The notes: generated from the letters alone by a model not told the origin. A DNA stretch of 64,000 bases from Tabrizicola fusiformis (GCF_013328815.1 NZ_JABUHN010000009.1:142584-206583), one strand, 5' to 3'; counted from the stretch's first letter, positions 25,684 through 35,464 are shown. Translations and numbers: made by a program.

Positions 25684-27687
25684 TCAGCCGTGCGCCACAC
25701 GCGGGCGGCCCGAGGCGGTGACGCTGACCGTCGCTTCGATGAACATTTTGCGGCCCTCCACCTCGGCCTCGCGCAGGTCGCGCTGGACGGTCAGGTTCAC
25801 CTCCTCCGCCCCCGCCGCGCGGGCCCGCAACGCGGCCTCGGCCCGCAATGCGGCCTCCATCGCGGCCAGCGCCTCCTCCGCGCTGCTGAAGGCCACCAGC
25901 CCTTCGGCCAGATGGGCGACGAACCGGCCTTCGGACGGCGACGAGACCAGCCCCGTCGCCCGCTGGCTGACCTGCCCCACAACCGCGCCGATGGCATTGG
26001 CGACCCCGGCATGCTCCGGCAGGATCGTCTCGCAACCCAACCTTTCGCCCACCGCGCCGTAATAGGACGGGGCCGAGGCGCCAAGCCCGATCACCGGCAC
26101 CGCCAGCCGCGCCTGCACCGCCACCACGCCGCGATGCCCGCGCAAGCCTGCCGCCATCAGCGGATGCCGCGCCAGCGCCGCCGCATCCTGTCCGGCAAAG
26201 CCCGGATCTTCGGCAAAGGCCGCCTCCAGCAGACAATCGACCGTCTGCGCCGTCAACTGATCGACAATCGCCTGCGCCAGCACCTCGGGGCCGGGGGCGA
26301 ACCGCTCGCCCGCGCCATTGCGCCGCCGCGCCAGCAGGGTCAGCGCCTTGTGCGCCGCCGCGCCATCCCAGGCGTCCAGCCGCCCCAACACATGGCTGGC
26401 GTCCGAGGGCGTCACCCCCGACAGCATAACCAGCCCCCGCGCCACCAGCCGCTCAAGGGCGGCCACCTCGATCCGGCTGGTCAGGGCGGCGGCCAGCGGC
26501 ATCGGCGCGGTGATCCGCGCCAGAACCGCCGCCTCACGCGCGGTCAGCCCGCCGGATTGTCCGCCCATCGGCACCACGAAGCGGCCATCGTATTCGCCCG
26601 CCGTCTCGGTGGACAGCGCGCGGTCCAGCGTGGCGTGAACCATCTCCCCCGCCTCGACCGCCAAGAGCGAGACCGGCATCAGCCGCCGCGGACCCAACCG
26701 CAGCCCGCCGGTCAGGCCCGCGGTTTGCAGATGCACCTCGCTGTCGCCGCCAAGGCCCCAGGTCCGCATCGCCACCGCCTCGACCATGGTGCGGAAGCCG
26801 CCGACACGGGCGCCTTCCGGGTCGATCTCGGGCAAGCCGCCTTTCAGAAGGGCGATGTCGGTGGTTGTGCCACCAATGTCCGAGACCAGCGCATCCTTGG
26901 CCCCGGTCAGCCAGCGTGCGCCGACAATGCTGGCGGCGGGGCCGCTCAGGATCGTCTCGATCGGGCGTTCACGCACCATAGCCGCGGAAATCAGCGCGCC
27001 GTCGCCACGCACCACCATCAAGGGCGCGCTGATGCCCGCCGTCGCCAGATGCCGCTCACATGCGGCGACCAGCCGGTCGATCATCCCGATCAGCCTTGCG
27101 TTCAGCACCGCCGTCAGCGCCCGCTTCGGCCCGTTCAGCTGTGCGGACAATTCATGCGAGCAGGTCACCGGCCGCCCGGTCAACCGCCGGATCAGCGCCC
27201 GCGCCGCCAGTTCATGCGCCGGGTTGCGGGTGGCAAAGCGGGCGGCAACGGCAAAGCCCATCACCTGATCGCCCAGCGCCGCCAGTTCCGCCTCAAGCCG
27301 GGTCAGGTCCAGCGCCGCCGCTTCGGTGCCCGCGTGGCTGTGGCCGCCGTCCAGAAGGATCACCGGATCGCCCTTCAGCGCCTCGGTCAGCCCGCCCCGC
27401 TCCAGATCACCCGCGTCAAAACCGATGAAGACAAGGGCGACGCGGCCGCCCTGCCCCTCGACCAGCGCATTGGTGGCAAGGGTGGTGGACAGCGAGACCA
27501 GCGCGATTTCATCCGCCCCCACCCCGGCGGCGGCCAGCGCCGCATCCGCCGCCCGCCCGATGCCCAAGGCCAGATCGGCCCGCGTGGTCAGCGACTTGGC
27601 CTTGCCCAGCACGCGCGAGGCCGCCTCGTCCACGATGACCGCATCCGTATAGGTGCCGCCGGTATCCACCCCCAGAAAATAGGCCAC
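25684..27687 (-). CDS. hyuA: Hydantoinase/oxoprolinase subunit A family
   Basis: 667-residue protein of the ATP-dependent hydantoinase/5-oxoprolinase/acetophenone carboxylase family. The N-terminal domain opens with YFLGVDTGGTYTDAVIVDE, an actin-like ATP-binding motif, and TTLATNALVEGQGG follows; DALVSDIGGTTTDIAL begins the second nucleotide-binding region. GTG at 27687 is chosen because a longer frame adds an arginine-rich stretch unlike the family, and GAAGGGG lies upstream. No HyuB subunit is next to it, so it may act alone, with a distant partner, or on an unknown substrate. Confidence 0.88.
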   Translation of the reverse strand: MAYFLGVDTGGTYTDAVIVDEAASRVLGKAKSLTTRADLALGIGRAADAALAAAGVGADEIALVSLSTTLATNALVEGQGGRVALVFIGFDAGDLERGGLTEALKGDPVILLDGGHSHAGTEAAALDLTRLEAELAALGDQVMGFAVAARFATRNPAHELAARALIRRLTGRPVTCSHELSAQLNGPKRALTAVLNARLIGMIDRLVAACERHLATAGISAPLMVVRGDGALISAAMVRERPIETILSGPAASIVGARWLTGAKDALVSDIGGTTTDIALLKGGLPEIDPEGARVGGFRTMVEAVAMRTWGLGGDSEVHLQTAGLTGGLRLGPRRLMPVSLLAVEAGEMVHATLDRALSTETAGEYDGRFVVPMGGQSGGLTAREAAVLARITAPMPLAAALTSRIEVAALERLVARGLVMLSGVTPSDASHVLGRLDAWDGAAAHKALTLLARRRNGAGERFAPGPEVLAQAIVDQLTAQTVDCLLEAAFAEDPGFAGQDAAALARHPLMAAGLRGHRGVVAVQARLAVPVIGLGASAPSYYGAVGERLGCETILPEHAGVANAIGAVVGQVSQRATGLVSSPSEGRFVAHLAEGLVAFSSAEEALAAMEAALRAEAALRARAAGAEEVNLTVQRDLREAEVEGRKMFIEATVSVTASGRPRVAHG

Positions 27688-27802
27688 GCCCAACCCCTTC
27701 GCCGTTCTGTTCGCCCCCTCTCCTAGCCTGCCTCGCAGGCGGGCGCAGCCCCTGCCCGACCGCGACAGGCCCGAAGGCGACGCCAAAGCACAGGAAATCC
27801 GC

Positions 27803-28645
27803 TCAGGCCGCCAACCCTTGTGCCTGCAACCACAGGGCCGAGGGCTGCACATCCCGCGCATTCGCCATTTCAAGGATCAGCCGCGGCAGCACAGGCATCT
27901 CGCCCAGCGCGGCAAAGACGGCGGGCCAATGGATATTGCCCTTGCCGATCTGCCAGTGCCGGTCGGCCACACCATCGGCATCCTGCAGATGCACATGGGC
28001 CAGCGCCGCCCCCGCCGCGCGGACAAAACCATCGACCGGCGGTGCCCCGGTGGCGCCATGGGCATAATGCGCATGGCCCGTGTCCAGCGAGACGCGCAAG
28101 GCCGGTGAGTTGAACGAGGCGGCCAGCGCAACCCGCTCGGTAGGGTCAATGTCCTCACAATTTTCCAGCACGATCTCGATGCCCTCCGCCTCGGCCCGGG
28201 CGACGGCGGGGGCAATCGTGGCATGGGTCCGCTCGGCAATGCCCGCCGCATCGCATTGGTTGGTCCAGCGGTTGAACCCGTGCCATGTGGTATAGGGGCT
28301 GTGCAGCACCATATGCCCGCCGCCCCGCCCGTTCAGCACCCGGCCCAGCGCCGAAAGCGCGGTGTCCAGCCGGTGCTGCACGATCCGGCGGATATCCGGG
28401 TCGGCCATGTCCAGCGTGAAGCCCCAGAACGGCCCATGCAGCCCGATCCGCCCGCCATGCCCGGCCAACAGGCTGCGCGCCCGCTCGGCCAGATCGGGCC
28501 AGACATTGTCCGACAGCGCACCGACCGTGGTGAAATCGCGGATTTCGATGTCGCGGCCCGGATCGCGGATGAAGCCCTGCATCCCGGGCAGGTCGGTCAG
28601 CTCGTCAAGGTAAAGGGCGGCGCCAAGCAGGGGCTGGGAAGACAT
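27803..28645 (-). CDS. Sugar phosphate isomerase/epimerase-like TIM barrel
   Basis: 280-residue member of the xylose-isomerase-like TIM barrel family (AP endonuclease 2 superfamily). Barrel strands ending in metal-ligand candidates are visible: RIGLHGPFWGF, GGHMVLHSPYTTWHGF, IEIVLENCEDI (glutamate), VSLDTGHAHYAHG (aspartate and histidine), AHVHLQDADG, and LILEMANA (glutamate). These fit a divalent-metal isomerase, epimerase or hydrolase. It is 115 bases upstream of hyuA on the same strand, so the two may act together. The substrate is not predictable. Confidence 0.75.
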   Translation of the reverse strand: MSSQPLLGAALYLDELTDLPGMQGFIRDPGRDIEIRDFTTVGALSDNVWPDLAERARSLLAGHGGRIGLHGPFWGFTLDMADPDIRRIVQHRLDTALSALGRVLNGRGGGHMVLHSPYTTWHGFNRWTNQCDAAGIAERTHATIAPAVARAEAEGIEIVLENCEDIDPTERVALAASFNSPALRVSLDTGHAHYAHGATGAPPVDGFVRAAGAALAHVHLQDADGVADRHWQIGKGNIHWPAVFAALGEMPVLPRLILEMANARDVQPSALWLQAQGLAA

Positions 28646-28707
28646 CGCGGACTCCGGTCGATTGCGGGCGGAGTGTCGGCGGCAGCGCCGGGGCGGTCAA
28701 GCCCGGG

Positions 28708-29913
28708 CTACTGGTGGCGCAGCGCCTCGATCGGGTCCAGCCTTGCGGCGTTGCGGGCCGGGAAATAGCCGAAAACCACCCCCACCAGCGCCGAAAACCC
28801 GAAAGCCAGCGCCACGATGGCCCCCGAGGGGGCAAAGGGAATGGCCATGAAGATCGTGCCGACCCAGGCCAACCCCAGCCCGGTGACAATCCCCAGCACC
28901 CCGCCCAGCACCGACAGCACCACCGCCTCGACCAGAAACTGCGTCAAGACCTGCCCCGAGGTCGCCCCCACCGCCAGCCGGATACCGATTTCCCGGGTCC
29001 GCTCGGTGACCGAAACCAGCATGATATTCATGATCCCGATGCCGCCCACCAGAAGGCTGACCGCCGCCACCGCCGACAAGAGGCTGGTCAGAACCGAGGA
29101 CACCCCCGACAGCATCGACGAGATTTCCTTCATGTCGGTGACCGAGAAATTATCGGTCTGCCCCAGCCCGATGCGGCGGCGTTCGCGCAAGACCTCGCTG
29201 ACCTGCGCGATGCCGCGCGCCGCCGTCACCTCGCGCCGCAGCGCAACCGAGATGGAATCGACATCCTGATTGCCCTCAAGCCGCCGCTGCACGGTGCGGG
29301 CGGGCATCAGAACCACCTCGTCCTGATCCTGCCCGAAGGTGCCGGCCCCCTTGACCGCCAGAAGACCGATCACCTCACAGGACAGCCCCTTGATCCGCAC
29401 CGTCTCGCCCAAGGGATCGGCGCTGCCGAACAGCTTGCTGCGCACGGTCTGCCCCAGAATGCACAGCGCGGCGCCCGATTTCTGCTCGCCTTCGGTAAAG
29501 CTGCGACCCCCGGTCAGCGCCCAGTTCTGCACCGACAGGTAATCCGCCGTGGTGCCATAAACCTGCGAGGTGGTATTGGCGCCGCCCGCCACCACGGTCT
29601 GGCTGCTGCTGACCACCGGCGCAGCATATTGCACGGTGGAAAGCTCGGCCAATGCCTCGGCATCCTTTGTGGTAAAGCGCGGCGCGGGCGGCCCGGAGGA
29701 GGGCCCGAACCCCCGGGCGCCGGGCCGAACGATCAGCACATTGGTTCCCAGCGCCTCGACGCTCGCCTCGACCTGCGCCGACGAGCCTTGCCCGATGGTC
29801 ACCATGGCAATCACCGCCGCCACCCCGATCACCACCCCCAGCACCGTCAGGAACGAGCGCAGCTTGTTACGGATGATCGCGGTAAAGGCGAGGCGGACGG
29901 TTTCCCAGATCAT
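28708..29913 (-). CDS. macB: MacB-like ABC transporter permease
   Basis: 401-residue permease of the MacB/LolC (FtsX) class. A first transmembrane helix (RSFLTVLGVVIGVAAVIAMV) is followed by a large periplasmic domain from about residue 45 to 265, then three more helices with IGIMNIMLVSVTERTREIGI between them, a FtsX hallmark. PARNAARLDPIEALRHQ closes the protein. It is the last of a three-gene minus-strand operon (adaptor, ATPase, permease) in which the MacB activities are split. Such systems export peptides, lipoproteins, siderophores or macrolides via an outer-membrane channel. Confidence 0.92.
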   Translation of the reverse strand: MIWETVRLAFTAIIRNKLRSFLTVLGVVIGVAAVIAMVTIGQGSSAQVEASVEALGTNVLIVRPGARGFGPSSGPPAPRFTTKDAEALAELSTVQYAAPVVSSSQTVVAGGANTTSQVYGTTADYLSVQNWALTGGRSFTEGEQKSGAALCILGQTVRSKLFGSADPLGETVRIKGLSCEVIGLLAVKGAGTFGQDQDEVVLMPARTVQRRLEGNQDVDSISVALRREVTAARGIAQVSEVLRERRRIGLGQTDNFSVTDMKEISSMLSGVSSVLTSLLSAVAAVSLLVGGIGIMNIMLVSVTERTREIGIRLAVGATSGQVLTQFLVEAVVLSVLGGVLGIVTGLGLAWVGTIFMAIPFAPSGAIVALAFGFSALVGVVFGYFPARNAARLDPIEALRHQ

Positions 29914-29916
29914 GGC

Positions 29917-30618
29917 CTAACCCCTTGGCGTGATGGTTTCGTCGCGGGTCAGCTTGCCATCGGTAAAGATCAGCAGGCGCCCGGCATAGGCGGCGATGTC
30001 ATCCTCATGTGTCACCATGACGATGGTGATGCCCTCGTCCCGGTTCAGCTTTTGCAGAAGGGTCATGATTTCATGGCTGCGGTGGCTGTCGAGGTTGCCG
30101 GTGGGTTCGTCGGCCAGAATGACCGTTGGGTCACCGGCCAGCGCCCGCGCAATCGCCACCCGCTGTTGCTGGCCGCCCGACAGTTGCGAGGGGTCGTGGT
30201 CTTCGCGCCCCTGAAGCCCGACCTTTTCCAGCGCCAGCCGCGCCCGCGCCTCACGCGCCTCGCGCGGCAGCCCCTTGTAGATCAGCGGCAGTTCGACATT
30301 CTCCAGCGCCGAGGTGCGGGCCAGAAGGTTGAAGCCCTGAAACACAAAGCCCAGCGCGTGGCGGCGCAAAAGCGCACGCTGATCGTTGCTCAACCCCTGA
30401 ACCGGGGTGCCCTGAAACAGGTATTCGCCGCTGCTGGGACGGTCGAGGCAACCGATAATGTTCATCGTTGTGGATTTGCCTGACCCGGAGGGGCCCATGA
30501 TCGCCACGAACTCGCCCTTGGTGATGGTCAGGTCCACCCCGTCCAGCGCGCGCACCTGTGCCTCACCCGTGCCATAGCTGCGGGTGACGCCCCGCAGCGC
30601 AATCAGCGGCGGCGTCAT
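29917..30618 (-). CDS. MacB/LolD-type ABC ATPase
   Basis: 233-residue ATPase for the adjacent permease. Walker [19 protein letters not shown], signature [15 protein letters not shown], Walker [14 protein letters not shown] and H-loop VMVTHE are all canonical for the MacB/LolD family. The start overlaps the last base of the adaptor gene's stop region and only three bases separate it from the permease, so the three genes are one operon. Confidence 0.95.
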   Translation of the reverse strand: MTPPLIALRGVTRSYGTGEAQVRALDGVDLTITKGEFVAIMGPSGSGKSTTMNIIGCLDRPSSGEYLFQGTPVQGLSNDQRALLRRHALGFVFQGFNLLARTSALENVELPLIYKGLPREAREARARLALEKVGLQGREDHDPSQLSGGQQQRVAIARALAGDPTVILADEPTGNLDSHRSHEIMTLLQKLNRDEGITIVMVTHEDDIAAYAGRLLIFTDGKLTRDETITPRG

Positions 30619-31871
30619 CAGCTTCCGCCCGCTTGTTCGGTGATGGCAAGATCGCCTTCGGCCAGCCCCTCGCCCGTGATCACGGTGCGGCGCCCGTTGG
30701 TCTCGCCGCGCTGCACCGCGACCTGCACCGGGGCGCCGCTCCGCAGCACCCAGATCGAGGCGCCGTCGCCGGTTCGCGCCGTGCCGCCCGCGCGGCGCGG
30801 CATGATCAGCCCCAGAAGGCCGCTGCCCGAACTGCTGCCGCTGCTGGCCGCGGGCGGGGCATAGCGCAGCGCGGCATTGGCCACGGTCAGGGCGCCCTTG
30901 GCCTCGGCCACGGTAATCGTGGCGGTCGCGGTCATGCCCGGACGCAAGAGCCCTTCGGGATTTTCCACCGCCAGCACCGCCTTGTAGGTCACCACGTTGT
31001 CGGTGGTTTCCGGCGCATAGCGCACCTGCACGATCTGGGCCGGGAACTGCACCCCATCATAGGCATCGACGGTAAAGACCGCCGTATTGCCCTCGGCCAC
31101 CCGGCCGATGTCCGCCTCGTCGATATCCACCAGAAGCTGCATCTGCGACAGGTCTTCGGCCAGCGTGAACAGCACCGGCGCCTCCAGCGAGGCCGCCACG
31201 ATCTGCCCGACCTCTGCCGAACGCGACAGCACCACCCCGTCGATGGGCGACCGGATCACCGCCTTGGCCAGATCGGCCGCCACCAGATCGCGGTTCGCCT
31301 CGGCCAGCGTCAGATCAGCGCGCGCGATGTCCAGTTGTGCAATGGCGCGGTCACTGGCCGCCTGCAGCGTGGTCAGGGCGTTGCGCGTGGTGACGCCCCG
31401 CTTGTCCAGCTCCTGCCCGGTGGTCAGCGCCTCTGCCGCTTCGCGCAGCGTGGCATCGGCGGATTGCACCCGGGCACGGGCGGCCACCACCCCGGCCTCG
31501 GCATTGGCCAGTTGCGCGGCAAGCTTTGTATCGTCCAGCTCGGCCAGAATCTGGCCATTGGTCACCCGGTCGTTATACGTGACCATGATTTCCTTCAGCG
31601 TGCCGGACAGTTCCGAAGACACATCCACCTGCGTCGTCGGCTCCACCGTCCCTGTGGCGGTGACCGTGACCGTCAGATCGCCCAGCGCGACGGGATCGGT
31701 GGTATAGCTGACCTTGGTTGCCGTCCCGGCCGAAGCATACCAATACCAGCCCCCACCACCCAGACCCGCCAGAAGCACCAGCGCAAACAGCAGCCATCGC
31801 CCCCGCCGGCGCCGGGGCGCCCCCTGTGCAAGGATCGCCGCCAGATCGTCCTTGCCTGCCGTTTCCGCCAT
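30618..31871 (-). CDS. macA: MacA-like periplasmic adaptor (membrane fusion protein)
   Basis: 417-residue HlyD-family adaptor. An N-terminal basic stretch is followed by a membrane helix (WLLFALVLLAGLGGGGWYWY), then VTVTATGTVEPTTQVDVSSE and TNGQILAELDDTK, which form the lipoyl-like domain, a central coiled-coil hairpin (about 110-200), and IRSPIDGVVLSRSAEVGQIV. A low-complexity segment rich in glycine and serine lies near residue 340-355. It links the inner-membrane permease to an outer-membrane TolC-like channel, which is not in the window. Confidence 0.92.
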   Translation of the reverse strand: MAETAGKDDLAAILAQGAPRRRRGRWLLFALVLLAGLGGGGWYWYASAGTATKVSYTTDPVALGDLTVTVTATGTVEPTTQVDVSSELSGTLKEIMVTYNDRVTNGQILAELDDTKLAAQLANAEAGVVAARARVQSADATLREAAEALTTGQELDKRGVTTRNALTTLQAASDRAIAQLDIARADLTLAEANRDLVAADLAKAVIRSPIDGVVLSRSAEVGQIVAASLEAPVLFTLAEDLSQMQLLVDIDEADIGRVAEGNTAVFTVDAYDGVQFPAQIVQVRYAPETTDNVVTYKAVLAVENPEGLLRPGMTATATITVAEAKGALTVANAALRYAPPAASSGSSSGSGLLGLIMPRRAGGTARTGDGASIWVLRSGAPVQVAVQRGETNGRRTVITGEGLAEGDLAITEQAGGS

Positions 31872-31986
31872 CCTGCTTGCCTCATGCTCGCCCGTACTGC
31901 CGGTTCTACGCCACAGCGCCGAAGTTCCGTCGCCTGTAACTGGGGCAAAGACGGCAGCAGGCCAAGAGGGGGACGCCGGAAATCGC

Positions 31987-32346
31987 CTAACTTCCGCGAT
32001 AGGTGGAATAGGCGAAGGGGCTGATCAAGAGCGGCACATGGTAATGCTGCGTTTCATCCGGCACGCCAAAGCGGATCGGGATTTCATCCAGAAAGATCAA
32101 CCCCTCGCCCGCCTGCCCCGTCGCGCGCAGATAATCGCCCGCCGCGAAGACCAGCTCATAACTGCCCGCCGTCAGCTTGGCCCCCGCCAGCATCGGTGCA
32201 TCGGTGCGGCCATCGGCATTGGTCACCGTCTCGGCAATCTTGCGGTGGCTTTGCCCGCTGATCCGGTAAAGCACGATCTTCACCCCCGCCGCCGGTTTGC
32301 CGCGCGCCGTGTCCAGCACATGGGTCGTGATCCGTCCTGTCGCCAT
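31987..32346 (-). CDS. uraH: 5-hydroxyisourate hydrolase
   Basis: 119-residue transthyretin-like enzyme converting 5-hydroxyisourate, the product of urate oxidation, to OHCU. The N-terminal GRITTHVLDTARGKPAAGV, the arginine-containing middle and the C-terminal YRGS tetrapeptide are the family marks and contribute the histidine and arginine active-site residues. The ATG at 32346 matches the usual start just before this motif. It is divergent from the fused gene acting on its product, with 142 bases between the two starts. The uricase or xanthine dehydrogenase step is outside the window. Confidence 0.95.
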   Translation of the reverse strand: MATGRITTHVLDTARGKPAAGVKIVLYRISGQSHRKIAETVTNADGRTDAPMLAGAKLTAGSYELVFAAGDYLRATGQAGEGLIFLDEIPIRFGVPDETQHYHVPLLISPFAYSTYRGS

Positions 32347-32488
32347 TCTCGCCTCCGCCCGATTTTCTGCCACCCTAGCGCGATCCGCACCGGCACGCGA
32401 CCATGGCGGCAAGACAAAGCAGCTTATGGCAGAATTTGATAAACCTCGCCGCCATTCCGGCCTAACCTGCCGCCAAAGGAGTCGATAA

Positions 32489-33904
32489 ATGCAGCGTTAT
32501 CCCCGCGATTTTCGTGGCCACGGCCCCGACGCCCCCGATGCCCGCTGGCCCGGCGGGGCGAAAATCGCCGTTTCGCTGGTGCTGAACTACGAAGAGGGCG
32601 GCGAGAACAACATCCTGCATGGCGATGGCCAGTCCGAGGCTTTCCTGTCCGACATCGCCGGTGCCGCACCCTGGCCAGGGCAACGCCACTGGAACATGGA
32701 ATCGATCTACGACTATGGCGCGCGGGCGGGCTTCTGGCGCCTGCACCGTCTGTTCACCGGACGCGGCCTGCCGGTTACGGTTTACGGCGTGACCTCGGCG
32801 CTGGCGCGCAACCCCGAACAGGTGGCGGCAATGCAGGCCGCAGGCTGGGAGATTGCCAGCCACGGGCTGAAATGGGTCGAACACCGCGACATGCCCGAAG
32901 CGGAAGAGGCGGCCCAGATCGCCGAAAGCTTCCGCCTGCATGAGGAGGTCACCGGCGAGGCGCCGCGCGGCTGGTATACCGGGCGTTGCAGCATGAACAC
33001 GGTGCGGCTGACGGCCGAAACCGGGCGGCTCGACTGGATTTCCGACACCTATGACGACGACCTGCCCTATTGGCGCGAGGTGGGTGACAGGGACCAACTG
33101 GTGATCCCCTACACGCTGGAAGCCAATGACATGCGCTTTGCCACCGCGCCCGGCTATTCGACGGGCGAAGAGTTCTTCCAATATCTCAAGGACAGTTTCG
33201 ACACCCTCTATGCCGAAGGGCAGCAGGGCCGGGCCAAGATGTTTTCCATCGGTCTGCACAACCGGCTGATCGGCCGCCCGGGCAAGATCGCCGGGCTGAT
33301 CCGCTTTCTCGACCATGCACAATCGCACAAGGACGTCTGGTTTCCCCGCCGCATCGACATTGCCCGCCATTGGGCAAAAACCCATCCGCACAAACGATTC
33401 GAGCGGCCTTCTCAGATGGCACGCGAACGGTTCGTGGAACGCTTCGGTTCCATTTTCGAACATTCGCCGTGGATCGCGGACCGGGCCTTTGACCTTGAGC
33501 TTGGCCCGGCCCATGACAGCGCCGTGGGCCTGCACAATGCGCTGGCCCGCATGTTCCGCTCGGCCAGCGATGCGGAACGGCTGGGCGTGCTGCTGGCCCA
33601 CCCCGATCTGGCGGGCAAACTCGCGGCGGCCAAACGGCTGACCCCGGAAAGCACCGCCGAACAATCCAGCGCCGCACTCGACAGCCTGACCGATGACGAG
33701 CGCGCGACCTTCCAGCGGCTGAATGCCGAATATGTGGCCAAACACGGCTTTCCCTTCATCATCGCCGTGCGCGACAACACCAAGGACACGATCCTGACGG
33801 CCTTCCACGCCCGGATCGGTAATGACACCGCGACCGAGTTTTCCACCGCCTGCAAACAGGTGGAACGCATCGCCGCCCTGCGCCTGAAAGACCTGCTGCC
33901 ATGA
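32489..33904 (+). CDS. puuE-uraD: PuuE-type allantoinase fused to OHCU decarboxylase
   Basis: 471-residue fusion. Residues 1-310 are a PuuE-type allantoinase (polysaccharide-deacetylase fold, cofactor-independent or metal-bound): YPRDFRGHGPDAPDARWPGG, SLVLNYEEGGENN and SIGLHNRLIGRPG. The remainder is OHCU decarboxylase, with LLAHPDLAGKLA holding the catalytic-site segment and HGFPFIIAVR near the end. UraD makes S-allantoin from OHCU and PuuE opens it to allantoate, so one polypeptide carries two consecutive steps. AAAGGAG precedes the ATG and the next gene overlaps by four bases. Confidence 0.94.
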   Translation: MQRYPRDFRGHGPDAPDARWPGGAKIAVSLVLNYEEGGENNILHGDGQSEAFLSDIAGAAPWPGQRHWNMESIYDYGARAGFWRLHRLFTGRGLPVTVYGVTSALARNPEQVAAMQAAGWEIASHGLKWVEHRDMPEAEEAAQIAESFRLHEEVTGEAPRGWYTGRCSMNTVRLTAETGRLDWISDTYDDDLPYWREVGDRDQLVIPYTLEANDMRFATAPGYSTGEEFFQYLKDSFDTLYAEGQQGRAKMFSIGLHNRLIGRPGKIAGLIRFLDHAQSHKDVWFPRRIDIARHWAKTHPHKRFERPSQMARERFVERFGSIFEHSPWIADRAFDLELGPAHDSAVGLHNALARMFRSASDAERLGVLLAHPDLAGKLAAAKRLTPESTAEQSSAALDSLTDDERATFQRLNAEYVAKHGFPFIIAVRDNTKDTILTAFHARIGNDTATEFSTACKQVERIAALRLKDLLP

Positions 33905-34743
33905 CCGGATATTACGCCCCCCCCGGCGGCCTGCCGCCGCAGACCGCGCTGATGACCCAGCGCGCGGTTTTCACCAATGCCTATGCCTTCATCCCCAAGG
34001 GCTGCTTTTCCGATATCGTGGTCAGCTACCTGCCCGGCTGGACCGCCACGCGCCTCTGGCTGATCGCCCGCCCGATGAGCGGCTTTTCCGAAACCTTCAG
34101 CCAGTATGTGATGGAGGTCGCCCCCGGCGGCGGCTCGGACAGCCCCGATGCCGAGACGGGGGCCGAACATTGGCTGTTCTTCACCGGCGGGCTGGCAACC
34201 GTCACCATCGACGGCACTGGATATGAGATGGAGGCAGGCTCCTACGCCTATATCCCCGCAGGTGCCCGCTGGACCCTGCTTGCCGAAGGGGCGGCACCCG
34301 CCCGCTTCCACTGGCTGCGCAAGATTTACGAGGCCGCCCCCGGCGTCACCCCGCCCACAGCCTTCGTGGTGAACGAACGCGACATTCCCCCTGTGGCAAT
34401 GCCCGATACCGAAGGCCGCTGGGCCACCACCCGCTTCACCGACCCGACCGACATCCGCCACGATGCCCATGTGAACATCGTCACCTTCCAGCCGGGCGGG
34501 GTGATCCCGTTCGAGGAAACCCATGTCATGGAACACGGGCTTTATGTGCTGGAAGGCAAGGCGGTCTACAAACTCAATCAGGATTGGGTCGAGGTGGAGG
34601 CTGGCGATTTCATGTGGCTGCGCGCTTATTGCCCGCAAGCCTGCTATGCCGCCGGCCCCGGCCCCTTCCGCTATCTTCTCTACAAGGATGTGAACCGCCA
34701 CGCCAAGCTGCGCGGCCCCGGCGCCTTTGGCCCGGCAAGATGA
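33901..34743 (+). CDS. allE: (S)-ureidoglycine aminohydrolase
   Basis: 280-residue double-cupin enzyme (YlbA/AllE) that releases ammonia from ureidoglycine, giving ureidoglycolate. The first cupin contains TGAEHWLFFTGGLATVTIDG; the second binds manganese through VIPFEETHVMEHGLYVLEGK with glutamate and histidine ligands, followed by VEVEAGDFMWLRAYCPQACY. It starts within the stop of the puuE-uraD gene (ATGA). The N-terminal YYAPPGGLPPQTALMTQRAVF is the usual YlbA beginning. Confidence 0.93.
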   Translation: MTGYYAPPGGLPPQTALMTQRAVFTNAYAFIPKGCFSDIVVSYLPGWTATRLWLIARPMSGFSETFSQYVMEVAPGGGSDSPDAETGAEHWLFFTGGLATVTIDGTGYEMEAGSYAYIPAGARWTLLAEGAAPARFHWLRKIYEAAPGVTPPTAFVVNERDIPPVAMPDTEGRWATTRFTDPTDIRHDAHVNIVTFQPGGVIPFEETHVMEHGLYVLEGKAVYKLNQDWVEVEAGDFMWLRAYCPQACYAAGPGPFRYLLYKDVNRHAKLRGPGAFGPAR

Positions 34744-34800
34744 CCCTTCTGCCCATCCTCTCTCTACAAGTATCCCGGGGTGCGTCCGTGGTTGCGCCAT

Positions 34801-34837
34801 CGGTTCGAGGAACCGTGGACGCGGGGGGCTGGCCCCC
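34801..34837. repeat. Two tandem hairpins between allE and allA
   Basis: CGGTTC-GAG-GAACCG (34801-34815) is followed by GGGGG-CTGG-CCCCC (34824-34837) within the 172-base gap after allE. Neither has a T-run. They could stabilise an mRNA end or be a dispersed repeat. Confidence 0.45.
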
Positions 34838-34915
34838 GGTCCGCCGCCAGCCCAAGGCGCAACATCAACCCGGCACTCCGACGACGAGCGGTCGCAGACC
34901 GACGAGGAGGCGCGG

Positions 34916-35401
34916 ATGACCCTGCTGCGCGCCCAGCCTCTCACCGCCGCCGCCTTCGCCCCCTTTGGCGATGTTCTGGCGGCCACCGGCGATTTCCGGC
35001 TGATCAATGCCGGGCTTTGCCGCCGCCACCACGATCTGGCCCGGCTCGATTTCGGCGCCGAAGGCCGTGCCGGAATTTCCATTTTTCAGGCCGAACCCCG
35101 CGCCCTGCCCTATTCCTTCGACCTGATCGAGCGGCATCCCGACGGCTCTCAGGCTTTCCTGCCGATGACGCAGCACCCCTTCCTGATCATCGTTTCGCCC
35201 GATCCGCAGGCAGAACCCTGCGCTTTCATCACCGATGGCACGCAGGGCATAAACCTGCACCGCGGCACATGGCACGGCGTCTTGACGCCCCTGCACGCCC
35301 CCGGCCTCTTTACAGTGGTGGACCGTATCGGCACCACGGCGAACCTTGAAGAACACCGCTTTGCCACGCCCTTCACGGTGCTGGCGGCCGGCCCCCCCTG
35401 A
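34916..35401 (+). CDS. allA: Ureidoglycolate lyase
   Basis: 161-residue enzyme splitting ureidoglycolate into glyoxylate and urea. The family pattern is clear: FAPFGDVLAATGDFRLIN at the start, AGISIFQAEPRALPY, and HRGTWHGVLTPLHAPGLFTV carrying the catalytic residues. GAGGAGG precedes the ATG at 34916, and the length is that of AllA. It completes the route from hydroxyisourate to glyoxylate and lies just before the permease gene. Confidence 0.94.
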   Translation: MTLLRAQPLTAAAFAPFGDVLAATGDFRLINAGLCRRHHDLARLDFGAEGRAGISIFQAEPRALPYSFDLIERHPDGSQAFLPMTQHPFLIIVSPDPQAEPCAFITDGTQGINLHRGTWHGVLTPLHAPGLFTVVDRIGTTANLEEHRFATPFTVLAAGPP

Positions 35402-35464
35402 CCGGACCGCGCCCCGGGGCGGCGCGGCGACGGCACAAAAACCAAAGCCCCGCGGGATAAGGAC

